Of a stretch of 21,127 nucleotides of DNA, positions 1 to 9,080 are shown one piece after another. Each line of letters opens with the position of its first letter. The first letter of the stretch is position 1. The notes beneath the pieces were generated by a model. That model did not search any database, was not told where the DNA came from, and saw only the letters and a list, made by a program, of their open reading frames with translations. Source of the stretch: JAVEYA01 sp034003745 (GTDB taxonomy: Bacteria; Bacillota; Peptococcia; DRI-13; PHAD01); contig JAVEYA010000034.1 in NCBI GenBank assembly GCA_034003745.1, forward strand, positions 1-21,127. The letters are read 5' to 3'. The position numbers and the translations under genes are program-made.

Positions 1-655
1 CAGCCATTTTGGAGCCGGGTTCGCCGGCCAGCTCTTCTATCTCGGCGGTAATCTGTCCCACTACCGGAATAAGCTGCGCCGTGGCGTCTTTCCTGGGATC
101 CGCGGTATATAGGCCGTCTATATCGGAGAGGAGGATTAATAAGTCGGCGTCCACCAGACCTGCCACCAGTGCGGAAAGGGTGTCATTCTCCCCGATTTTT
201 ATTTCTTCGACCACGACGGTATCATTTTCATTGATGATGGGGATTGCTTTCATCTTCAGTAAGGCCAGCAGGGTATTACGGGCATTCAAATATCTTTCGC
301 GGTGCGCAATATCATCTTTGGTCAGGAGTACCTGGGCCACAGTTTCTCCCTGTTCACTGAAGTATTGTTCATAGGTTTGCATCAGGATCCCCTGACCGAT
401 AGCCGCTAAAGCCTGTTTTTCCGGCATGGTCTTTGGTCTTTCCGGCAAACCCATTCTGCCCATACCGGCGGCAATGGCTCCGGAGCTAACCAGAATCACT
501 TCAAGATTCTTCTTTTTCAACTGGGTAATCTCGGCAGCCAGCCGCTCTAATTGAAACAAATTAAGCTTACCGGTCGTGTGGGTTAAAGTACTTGTTCCTA
601 CTTTAATCACCAACCGGTGAGCTTTGGTCAAAAGGTCGTTCACTTTGCTTGTCAT
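1..655 (-). CDS. proB: Glutamate 5-kinase ProB (3' end outside window)
   Basis: ProB phosphorylates L-glutamate to glutamyl-5-phosphate, the first step of proline synthesis, in the cytoplasm. The frame opens with ATG at 655 and stays open to the window edge, giving about 218 residues. It shows the amino-acid-kinase start RLVIKVGTSTLT (residues 14-25), the VILVSSGAIAAGMGRMG segment, the PIINENDTVV loop, the GENDTLSALVAGLVDADLLILLSD segment and DIDGLYTADP. These are standard glutamate 5-kinase motifs. The missing C-terminus would hold the end of the kinase fold and, if present, a PUA domain. It lies 44 bp downstream of yhbY on the same strand, and a ribosome site AAGGTGG precedes it, so the two are probably co-transcribed. 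proA would be expected just beyond the window. Confidence 0.96.
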   Translation of the reverse strand, partial: MTSKVNDLLTKAHRLVIKVGTSTLTHTTGKLNLFQLERLAAEITQLKKKNLEVILVSSGAIAAGMGRMGLPERPKTMPEKQALAAIGQGILMQTYEQYFSEQGETVAQVLLTKDDIAHRERYLNARNTLLALLKMKAIPIINENDTVVVEEIKIGENDTLSALVAGLVDADLLILLSDIDGLYTADPRKDATAQLIPVVGQITAEIEELAGEPGSKMA

Positions 656-699
656 AGTTACCACCTTGATTCAGTTTGCCGCCTGATTTATACAGATCT

Positions 700-993
700 T
701 CAGATGGGAAGTTCGAGAACGGGTTTCGTGGCGGAGCGGCGATAAAACAGGAGATTGCGGCCGATAATCTGTACCAGCTCCGCCTGCGCGCTTTGCGCCA
801 ATTGTAAGCCGATATCCTTTGATTCGACCGGAGCATTGGCAATCACACGAACTTTTACCAACTCCCGGGCTTCCAGGGCTTCATCCAGCTGTTGCGTCAC
901 CGCGTCAATCAAACCGGCTTTGCCGATGTGGATGATGGGGTCAAGGCCGGTGCCCATCGCCCGCAGGAATCTCCGCTGTTTACCAGTAAGCAT
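700..993 (-). CDS. yhbY: YhbY/YqeI-type RNA-binding protein (CRS1-YhbY domain)
   Basis: A 97-residue protein that is entirely a CRS1-YhbY (CRM) domain, a family that binds pre-50S ribosomal particles. The N-terminus MLTGKQRRFLRAMG and the core GKAGLIDAVTQQLDEALEARELVKVRV match the family; IGRNLLFYRR is the usual C-terminal strand. The ATG at 993 is chosen because MLTGKQ is the family's normal start. Its local ribosome site (GAAGG, 4 nt from the ATG) is poor, whereas a perfect AAGGAGGTG lies 51-59 nt upstream, separated by a hairpin. proB follows after 44 bp. In many Firmicutes obgE precedes this gene; here a divergent glycosyltransferase lies upstream instead. Confidence 0.93.
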   Translation of the reverse strand: MLTGKQRRFLRAMGTGLDPIIHIGKAGLIDAVTQQLDEALEARELVKVRVIANAPVESKDIGLQLAQSAQAELVQIIGRNLLFYRRSATKPVLELPI

Positions 994-1002
994 ACTACCT
1001 TC

Positions 1003-1041
1003 ACCGGTATCCTTGTCGATAATGTCGGCAAAAATACCGGT
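1003..1041 (-). promoter_or_regulatory. Hairpin in yhbY leader between Shine-Dalgarno and start codon
   Basis: On the minus-strand RNA these 39 nt pair symmetrically end to end: ACCGGTAT with ATACCGGT, then two U-G wobbles, UUG with CAA, one C-A mismatch, CGA with UCG, and a 5-nt loop CAUUA. That is 16 pairs. Immediately 5' is AAGGAGGTG (1052-1044), the best ribosome site near yhbY; immediately 3' is GAAGGTAGT and then the ATG at 993. With the hairpin folded, only 13 unpaired nt separate AGGAGG from the AUG. The fold is seen in the sequence; a role in translation initiation is inferred. Confidence 0.55.
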
Positions 1042-1091
1042 TACACCTCCTTAAAGCTGTTAGGCAGGCTCAAACGCCTTACCTTAGCGTT

Positions 1092-1097
1092 ATTATA
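1092..1097 (-). promoter_or_regulatory. Possible -10 box for yhbY-proB
   Basis: A consensus TATAAT lies on the minus strand about 95 nt upstream of the yhbY start. The hexamer at the right distance upstream (TGGCAA, 1120-1115) is a poor -35, so this is tentative. Transcription from here would include the structured yhbY leader. Confidence 0.35.
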
Positions 1098-1260
1098 TCA
1101 GTAATTTGCAGTTATTGCCACCTGTTCGGTAATTATCAAATCAGGAAGAAAACATGTCAAATGAATAGCTATTATTGTATTTTTATAAATTTTTAGTCAT
1201 AATAGCGCTTTTTTTGCTCAAATAGAGAATAAAATAACTTTTTCTTTTGTCCTGCCTTTG

Positions 1261-1269
1261 TGCTATAAT
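1261..1269 (+). promoter_or_regulatory. Extended -10 promoter for the glycosyltransferase
   Basis: TGCTATAAT is a perfect extended -10 element (TGnTATAAT). The -35 region is only T-rich, which is common for extended -10 promoters. It would give a leader of about 85 nt before the TTG start at 1361. The rest of 1053-1360 is AT-rich and shows no gene. Confidence 0.6.
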
Positions 1270-1360
1270 TCTCACGGCATAATCGAAAAGGAACTTAACA
1301 CTGCGCACGAACGTCCGAATATAAAAATAACCATAATATCATACCTCCGGAGGTAAGGAC

Positions 1361-2617
1361 TTGAACTTCTTTGAAACGCTGTCTCAACCCCTTGACGTCA
1401 TCATGATGCCGGTACAGTTCCTGTTGTCATTTGCTGCGTTGTACTTCTTTATTCTGGGTATGGCGGGGCTGGTGCATTTTCGCTCGTCCGGAAGCCATCA
1501 GCCCCAGAAAAGATTCGCCGTCATTGTTCCGGCGCATAATGAGGAAGTGGTTATCGGTCCTCTGATTGAAAATCTGCTGGCGCTCGATTATCCCCGGGAA
1601 CTCTACAATGTTTTCGTTATCGCCGATAATTCCACGGATTCCACGGCCCAAACGGCCCGGGAACATGGCGCCATAGTGTATGAAAGATTTGACGATCACC
1701 AAAAGGGTAAAGGCTATGCCCTGGAGTGGATGTTTCATAAGCTCTATAACCTGCCTGAGGAATACGACGCGGTGGTCATCTTCGACGCCGATAATCTGGT
1801 GGACGCCCAGTTTTTGACGCATATGAACAATCGTTTGTGTGACGGGGCTACCATCGTACAGGGTTATATCGACGCCAAAAATCCCGCGGATACCTGGGTA
1901 ACGGCTTCTTTCGCCATGGCTTTCTGGGTGGCGAACCGGATGCTGCAATTGGCCCGTTATAATCTGGGATTATCCAATTATCTGGGCGGTACGGGGATGG
2001 CTATTTCAGTGGATGTCCTGAAAAAAATCGGCTGGGGCGCTACCTCGCTGACCGAAGATTTGGAATTCAGCATCAAAGCGCTGCTGCGCGGCTATAAAAC
2101 GACTTGGGCGCATGAAGCTGTCGTCTATGATGAAAAGCCGCTGACCTTTCAACAAGCCTGGCACCAGAGAAAAAGATGGGCGCTGGGACATGTGGAGGTC
2201 TTTAAGACTTATTCTTTAGAATATATCAAACAAGCCATTTTGAAAAAAGATATCGTTTTGTTCGATGGCATCATCATGACGATTCAGCCCTTGCTGGCTG
2301 TGCTGATGGGACTGTGCACAGTTTTGGGGCTGCTCAATACACAGCTGCCTCTGTACACTCCCCTCTTCCACCTGATATGGCCGCCGCTCCTATGGGAATT
2401 GGTCAGCACGCTGCAGCTTCTCTACCCTTTCCTGGTTATCTGGATCGATCATTTGCCCAAGCAGGTGGTTAAGTGGACCTTCTTGCATTATCCTTTATTC
2501 GTCTACAGCTGGATTCCCATTATCACCCTCAGCCTCTTTGCCAAAACCAGGGTCTCCTGGTCGCATACCGTCCATACCAGGAGTATTAAGTATGCCGATA
2601 TCGTACGGCAAAGATAG
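1361..2617 (+). CDS. Processive family 2 glycosyltransferase, membrane bound
   Basis: A 418-residue GT2 enzyme of the cellulose/hyaluronan/poly-GlcNAc synthase type, expected to move sugars from nucleotide donors onto a glycan or lipid at the cytoplasmic membrane. One N-terminal membrane segment (about 18-40) precedes the GT-A domain: VIVPAHNEE (54-62), the metal-binding DAD at 142-144, the acceptor TED at 231-233 and QxxRW as QRKRW (269-273). Three hydrophobic stretches follow (about 302-326, 336-362, 372-394). The start is TTG at 1361, 7 nt after GGAGG, because no ATG or GTG sits there. It stands alone between its own promoter and a terminator, with no polysaccharide genes beside it, so the product is unknown. 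The family is certain; the exact substrate is not. Confidence 0.9.
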   Translation: MNFFETLSQPLDVIMMPVQFLLSFAALYFFILGMAGLVHFRSSGSHQPQKRFAVIVPAHNEEVVIGPLIENLLALDYPRELYNVFVIADNSTDSTAQTAREHGAIVYERFDDHQKGKGYALEWMFHKLYNLPEEYDAVVIFDADNLVDAQFLTHMNNRLCDGATIVQGYIDAKNPADTWVTASFAMAFWVANRMLQLARYNLGLSNYLGGTGMAISVDVLKKIGWGATSLTEDLEFSIKALLRGYKTTWAHEAVVYDEKPLTFQQAWHQRKRWALGHVEVFKTYSLEYIKQAILKKDIVLFDGIIMTIQPLLAVLMGLCTVLGLLNTQLPLYTPLFHLIWPPLLWELVSTLQLLYPFLVIWIDHLPKQVVKWTFLHYPLFVYSWIPIITLSLFAKTRVSWSHTVHTRSIKYADIVRQR

Positions 2618-2637
2618 ATAAGGCTGCTGAATTAAAC

Positions 2638-2675
2638 AAAACGGCTCCATCCTTTTGGATGAAGCCGTTTTTTAT
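2638..2675. terminator. Bidirectional rho-independent terminator
   Basis: Arms AAACGGCT and AGCCGTTT enclose an inner CATCC/GGATG stem with a TTTT loop, followed by TTTTTT on the plus strand and by TTTTGTTT on the minus strand. It lies between the convergent glycosyltransferase (stop at 2617) and glnN (stop at 2754), and suits both. Confidence 0.88.
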
Positions 2676-2753
2676 ATAGCAGATATGAACATACTTGAGC
2701 ATTCGCGTTTTTAGCCACAACACAGAGATTCAGGAATTTTCAGCGGCCTCCCT

Positions 2754-4832
<2,079 letters not shown>

Positions 4833-4897
4833 ACTGATTTCCCCTTCTTTCTATATAACTTTTTTTGAGATATAACTCTTTTCGGCAAAAAAATATA

Positions 4898-4937
4898 GAC
4901 GTCCCCAAAAAATTAAACTAATTTTTTTGAGAACGCC
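4898..4937 (-). promoter_or_regulatory. Long A/U hairpin in the glnN leader
   Basis: On the minus strand GGCGTTCTCAAAAAA pairs with TTTTTTGGGGACGTC around a short AT-rich loop. All departures from perfect pairing are G-U on this strand, whereas they would be A-C mismatches on the other, which argues for an RNA structure in the glnN leader. It ends 65 nt before the glnN start. Role unknown; it could stabilise the mRNA or act in attenuation. Confidence 0.5.
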
Positions 4938-4966
4938 TTTGCCCTCTTCAATATGCATTTATTATT

Positions 4967-4995
4967 AATACAATATCATAAATACCTTTTGCCAA
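4967..4995 (-). promoter_or_regulatory. Possible glnN promoter
   Basis: TTGGCA (4995-4990), a 17-nt spacer, then TGTATT (4972-4967) on the minus strand. Transcription would start near 4960, giving a leader of about 128 nt containing the hairpin at 4937-4898. The -10 is only a 4 of 6 match. Confidence 0.4.
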
Positions 4996-5049
4996 CAAGA
5001 GGATTTTGCTTTGTATACAATATTAATACGTCTGTTTTTTACCCTAAAA

Positions 5050-7830
5050 CTACTCCAGGGCTTCTATAATACCGTCGATTTGTTTCTGCAACCGTCCGTA
5101 ACTTTCCAGATCGCCTGCGCGCAGTTTTGTCTGGGCTTCGTTATGCAGGGAAACCAGTTCCCGGATTAAATCCTGCAAGGCTGCATCCGGTCGCAGAGAG
5201 GGCGCTGTTCCGTCATCAGGCGCAGACGGTTGTTCTTCCTCTCCGATTTGCGGGGCAGCGGCGCCAAACAGGGTAATCAGGGCGTCCTGCAGCGTATTTT
5301 CCATGACCACGCGGTCATTGTAGAAGACGAAGATTTTCCGCAACTGCGGGAACTTATTTTGCTCGGATTCAATGTAGAGAGGTTCGACGTATAAAAGAGA
5401 GCCGCCCAACGGGTAGATCAGGAGGTTACCCCGAATAATCTCGCTGCCCCCTTGACTCCATAGGGTCAGCTGACTGGAGATATTCGGATCCTGGTCGATA
5501 ATCGATTCGACCTGCATCGTGCCGGGGACCTGGATTCCTTTGGGGAACAGATATAACAACAGCTTGCCGTAATTCTCCGCATCGGAGCGCGCGGCCAGCC
5601 AAGCGATCTGGTTTTGTTTGCCGGTGGGGGTATAGGCTCTCATCTGAATGAATTCCGGCTCATCCTCTCCCGGCAGACGAATGATGGAGTAATAGGATTC
5701 CTGGGGACGGCGTACTCCGTTATAGGTTTCCAGCGCAAACTCCCATCTATCCTCGCGATTATAGAAGACGGTGGTGTTGCCCATGTGATAATCACGCAAA
5801 ATCAGCGACTGCACGTCGAAAATATATTCGGGGTAACGGACATGCTGCTTCAAGTCCTCCGGCATGACTTCGAACTCCTGGAAAAGGCCGGGAAAAATTT
5901 TCTGATAAACCCGGATAATCGGGTCTTCCCCATCCGCGATATAGAAATTGATTTCACCGGAATAGGCGTCGACAACAATCTTGACGCTGTTTCTAATATA
6001 ATTGACGCGTTGGGTCTCATCCACAGCTACGGAGTAAGGATACTGGTTGGAGACGGTATAGGCGTCGAGTATATAGTAGAGTTTTCCGTCCTCCCCCAAA
6101 ACAAGATAGGGGTCGCCGTCATACTGCAAAAAAGGCGCAATGCGGTAAGCCCGGTCCAGAATGCGGCGCGACTCCAGATACTGGCTCTCCGGTGTGATAT
6201 AGTTTGTTAACAGGTATTTTATCTGCACATCGCGCAGGGCCAACGATACTTTATTCAAAAAGGTCATAGGAATACCCAGTTTTCCCTGGTAAAGATATTC
6301 GGCGTTGTTGTTGCCCAGAGGATAGTCAAATTCTTTCAGTTTCGTATTGACAATAACGTTCGTATCCGTAACTTCACCGAAATAAATTCGCGGTTCCTTG
6401 ACTTCAAAATGTTTGGAGACCGGCGGAATATCCTGAATCAAATAAGAAGGCAGCCCCTGCGAGTCCACGGCATTGGCGGGGCTCATCACCAAGCCGAAAC
6501 CGTGCGTATAGATAAACATTAAGTTATTGAAGTTCTGGGCCTGAGTGGGCAGGGAGGCCTGGTTCAACTCCCGGGCGGATAAAAAGACCTGGGTGAGTTT
6601 TCCGTCAATCATATAGCGGTCGACGTCCACGTCGGAGAAATCGTAATAAAGCCTGATTTCCTGCTGTTGCCCGTAAGACCTTTGCGCGGCGCTGAGGTCT
6701 AATATCCGGATATTATCGATGATATCCTGGTTCGCCGCCAAATCCTGGGCGGTCAATTCCCCCACCGGATACTCCACTTCTGTCAAATTATCCAGATTAT
6801 AGGCCAGGCGGGTATATTTAATATTTCTCTCCAGATAGGGAGTTTCCCGAACCAGTTCCTCCGGGTCAATGATGAACTTCTGGTACAGACCGGGCAGGAA
6901 TCCCGTCAGCACCGCGGCGACAAGAAAATAGCCCACCAGAGCAAACACCGCCGGCTTCAGACGCTTCTTAAACAGGAAGATAATCAGGACGCCCAAAATG
7001 GCCGAAATAACCATCATAATCGAATAGACCGGCAGTTTGGCCCCGATATCCGCAGCGCCGGCTCCGATGACGGATCCGGTCTGTGAAGAGAGAAGCTCAT
7101 AGGCGGACAGCTTGTATTGCACAGCCTGCCAGGCAATGGATAAGCCCAGGAAAACGCCGATATGCGTAAGGCCCCGTCTTTCGGCGCCGCTAAAAATACG
7201 CGTGCTCCTCAGGCCTTCCGTAATAATTTCAATGCCGCGCGGGAAGTAGATAACGTAGTGCGCAGCGGTAACAATCAAATTAATAATCAGCCAGGTGCTC
7301 ACTACCCGGTAGACCAGCCAGTAAAACGGCATGTTAAAAATATAAAAACCGATATCCAGGTTATACTGCGGGTCGGTAAGGCCAAAGGGCAGGCTGTTTA
7401 AGAACTGCAATACCGTCATCCAGGAGGCGCCGGCAGTTAAGGCGGCCGGCATGGACACCGCTGCGGCCAGAATCAGGGACATAAGCAGACGGAAGGGTCT
7501 TTTGGCCAGGCGATGGATAAGGTATATGTTTAAAAAGCTGAGGATAAAGGCAGGCACAAAAACTATCCCGCCAATAATAAATCTGGATAAAAGCATGCGC
7601 CACCAGACCGCGTCATACTCCAGCACCTTAAACCAGATCCAGTCCAGCCTTAAGGCGATCCCGGCTCTGGCCAGAAAAATGACGGCAAACACCGCGACAA
7701 CAATTATAGTTAATGGGCTGACTTTTATCGGCCACTGATAAGTTCTTTCACTGCTGCTACTGTTATCATTGGTATCTTCGAACACCTCACCACTCCTTAC
7801 ATTGACTATTTTCCCGAGACTAACCGCCAC
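5050..7830 (-). CDS. UPF0182 family membrane protein (COG1615)
   Basis: A 926-residue member of the UPF0182 family of unknown function. The first third holds about seven membrane segments (near 38-60, 84-106, 115-135, 168-195, 225-245, 270-290, 296-318). A large region of about 500 residues follows that is probably outside the membrane, then an acidic/proline linker and a C-terminal helix near 870-926 (LRAGDLESYGRLQKQIDGII). Typical length is 850-1000, so it is complete. The GTG at 7830 has AGGAG 5 nt upstream. A second GTG at 7785 (codon 16) has AAGGAG exactly 7 nt upstream and would remove only a non-conserved N-terminal tail, so the true start is uncertain. It is separated from neighbours by more than 200 bp on each side. 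Confidence 0.88.
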   Translation of the reverse strand: MAVSLGKIVNVRSGEVFEDTNDNSSSSERTYQWPIKVSPLTIIVVAVFAVIFLARAGIALRLDWIWFKVLEYDAVWWRMLLSRFIIGGIVFVPAFILSFLNIYLIHRLAKRPFRLLMSLILAAAVSMPAALTAGASWMTVLQFLNSLPFGLTDPQYNLDIGFYIFNMPFYWLVYRVVSTWLIINLIVTAAHYVIYFPRGIEIITEGLRSTRIFSGAERRGLTHIGVFLGLSIAWQAVQYKLSAYELLSSQTGSVIGAGAADIGAKLPVYSIMMVISAILGVLIIFLFKKRLKPAVFALVGYFLVAAVLTGFLPGLYQKFIIDPEELVRETPYLERNIKYTRLAYNLDNLTEVEYPVGELTAQDLAANQDIIDNIRILDLSAAQRSYGQQQEIRLYYDFSDVDVDRYMIDGKLTQVFLSARELNQASLPTQAQNFNNLMFIYTHGFGLVMSPANAVDSQGLPSYLIQDIPPVSKHFEVKEPRIYFGEVTDTNVIVNTKLKEFDYPLGNNNAEYLYQGKLGIPMTFLNKVSLALRDVQIKYLLTNYITPESQYLESRRILDRAYRIAPFLQYDGDPYLVLGEDGKLYYILDAYTVSNQYPYSVAVDETQRVNYIRNSVKIVVDAYSGEINFYIADGEDPIIRVYQKIFPGLFQEFEVMPEDLKQHVRYPEYIFDVQSLILRDYHMGNTTVFYNREDRWEFALETYNGVRRPQESYYSIIRLPGEDEPEFIQMRAYTPTGKQNQIAWLAARSDAENYGKLLLYLFPKGIQVPGTMQVESIIDQDPNISSQLTLWSQGGSEIIRGNLLIYPLGGSLLYVEPLYIESEQNKFPQLRKIFVFYNDRVVMENTLQDALITLFGAAAPQIGEEEQPSAPDDGTAPSLRPDAALQDLIRELVSLHNEAQTKLRAGDLESYGRLQKQIDGIIEALE

Positions 7831-7962
7831 TAGTACTCCTGCTTCTATAAGTGGAGGGATAGAGTGGCGCTAAGTCCCCGGATAACGATTTCTAATCTTC
7901 AGCGGGGTAAAAACTCCCTCTGAAACTAAGAATTCTGTTGATTCCCAAGCATTTACCATTTT

Positions 7963-7991
7963 AGTATATCATAAGGCGCAGGTATCTCCAA
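7963..7991 (-). promoter_or_regulatory. Possible promoter of the UPF0182 gene
   Basis: TGGAGA (7991-7986), a 17-nt spacer and TATACT (7968-7963) on the minus strand, placing the start of transcription near 7956 and leaving a leader of about 125 nt. The leader has CCCCG and CGGGG arms that could form a weak stem. Tentative. Confidence 0.4.
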
Positions 7992-8002
7992 ATATCACAG
8001 GT

Positions 8003-8036
8003 ATAAAAGAGACACACTCGCAAGTGCGAGTGTGTC
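8003..8036 (-). terminator. Terminator of the rubredoxin fusion gene
   Basis: A perfect 11-bp stem, GACACACTCGC with GCGAGTGTGTC, closes a 4-nt loop (8011-8036). On the minus strand it is followed by TCTCTTTTATA. It lies 31 bp past the stop of the gene ending at 8068. Confidence 0.8.
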
Positions 8037-8067
8037 ATCCGCATCGATTCCGAATAGGGTGGATTAA

Positions 8068-8745
8068 TTACTCTTTCGTAAATTCACCCTTGCCTGCGCC
8101 GCAGATGGGGCAGGTCCAGTCGTCCGGCAAATCCTCAAAGGCCGTCCCCGGCTTGATGCCGCCGGCTTCGTCGCCTTGGGCGGGGTCATAAACATAACCG
8201 CAGACATTGCAGGTATATTTGGCGGCGGCAGGCTGGTCCGCTTCCTTATTGTAAGTGGGCGCGGTTTTCGGCGTCCGGCCGTTCTTGACCTGATGATAAT
8301 AGGCATAAGTCATGGGCTCTTCGGAACTGAATACTTCAGCGTCAATGAGTTTGGCAATAAAGATGGTGTGCGTGCCCATGTCAAACTCTTTGATCACCTC
8401 TCCTTCCAGGAAACCGACGGTGGATTCCGTAACAATGGGCAAACCGTTGGCGGAGAGCTTATATTGAGTTTTCGCCAGTTTGTCGACCTCCCGGCCGCTC
8501 TTGAAGCCGAATCTGCCGACAATCTCCAGCTCGGCGGATTTAGCCAGGATGGAGACCGTGAGTTTTTTGCTGGCGCTGACAAATTCATTGGTGAGGTTTT
8601 GCTTGTTCAGGCTGACTGCGATAGTAGCCGGATCGGAGGTTATCTGAAATACTGTATTGGCTGTCTGACCGTTGTACTTCCCGTCTTTGGCCGAACAAAC
8701 GATAAATAATCCATACGAAAGTTTAAATAAAGCCTTACTGTCCAT
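8068..8745 (-). CDS. hrb: High-molecular-weight rubredoxin (flavin reductase-rubredoxin fusion)
   Basis: A 225-residue fusion. Residues 1 to about 160 form an FMN-binding flavin reductase/flavoredoxin-like domain (LSYGLFIVCS, then QTANTVFQITSDPATIAVSLNK). After a short linker, residues 175-225 form a rubredoxin with the iron ligands in CNVCGY (C179, C182) and CPICGA (C212, C215). The same architecture is known as Hrb in Moorella thermoacetica, where it passes electrons from NADH to the flavodiiron protein FprA for oxygen or nitric oxide reduction. That role is inferred here, and no fprA lies in the window. The ATG at 8745 follows AAAAGGAG. It has its own extended -10 promoter and a strong terminator, so it looks monocistronic. 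Confidence 0.92.
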   Translation of the reverse strand: MDSKALFKLSYGLFIVCSAKDGKYNGQTANTVFQITSDPATIAVSLNKQNLTNEFVSASKKLTVSILAKSAELEIVGRFGFKSGREVDKLAKTQYKLSANGLPIVTESTVGFLEGEVIKEFDMGTHTIFIAKLIDAEVFSSEEPMTYAYYHQVKNGRTPKTAPTYNKEADQPAAAKYTCNVCGYVYDPAQGDEAGGIKPGTAFEDLPDDWTCPICGAGKGEFTKE

Positions 8746-8777
8746 ATCAAGTCATCTCCTTTTCCATATTTTATTTA

Positions 8778-8786
8778 ATCATAGCA
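8778..8786 (-). promoter_or_regulatory. Extended -10 promoter of hrb
   Basis: TGCTATGAT on the minus strand (8786-8778) is an extended -10 element. The -35 region is weak. The leader would be about 25 nt. Confidence 0.5.
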
Positions 8787-8804
8787 TAATTCGTTTAAAT
8801 TCTA

Positions 8805-9080
8805 CTAAGATTTTCTAAAAAGCTTCTTAAAATATCGTTTTACTTTATGCGCGTTTTCGTGCGCCTTATAAAAAATGTGCGGATATCTGCATCTCAGTTT
8901 CTCCAGGAGACGACGCGCCCAGCGGTATCGCTTGGCCAGCAAAAACAAACCCAGGAGCAATAAAAGAATGCCCTGCACAATAGGCAAGAATAATCCCGCT
9001 ATTCCCCCGATGATGCACAGCCACCCCAGTATGACAATGCAGATATCTTTGATTTTTTTCCCCAGCCTTCTGTTATCCAT
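8805..9080 (-). CDS. Small two-helix membrane protein, PGPGW/DUF454-like
   Basis: A 91-residue protein with two hydrophobic segments (about 11-30 and 34-49) separated by LFLPIVQGI, then a strongly basic tail (RRLLEKLR, KVKRYFKKLFRKS) that should stay in the cytoplasm. The pattern of a Gly/Pro-containing hairpin followed by RYRWARRLLEKL resembles the small PGPGW or DUF454 membrane families; this is a resemblance, not a firm assignment. Its ATG at 9080 overlaps the end of the helicase gene (ATGGATAA), which suggests translational coupling in the pfkA-helicase operon. Function unknown. Confidence 0.72.
   Translation of the reverse strand: MDNRRLGKKIKDICIVILGWLCIIGGIAGLFLPIVQGILLLLLGLFLLAKRYRWARRLLEKLRCRYPHIFYKAHENAHKVKRYFKKLFRKS

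Noticed and set aside
9..374. Open frame on the plus strand
   Set aside because: It lies antisense to the clear proB frame and encodes no recognisable domain.
603..842. Open frame on the minus strand across the yhbY-proB junction
   Set aside because: Different frame from both well-supported genes, with low-complexity Arg/Ser-rich translation.
1168..1206. GCTATTAT/ATAATAGC inverted repeat followed by a T run, terminator-like on the plus strand
   Set aside because: No gene upstream on the plus strand ends there, the stem is AT-rich with a 23-nt loop, and the region is AT-rich enough for chance.
1427..1948. 173-residue open frame antisense to the glycosyltransferase
   Set aside because: Shadow of a gene with all catalytic motifs on the other strand.
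5614..6210. 198-residue open frame antisense to the UPF0182 gene
   Set aside because: Shadow frame in a full-length conserved protein gene.
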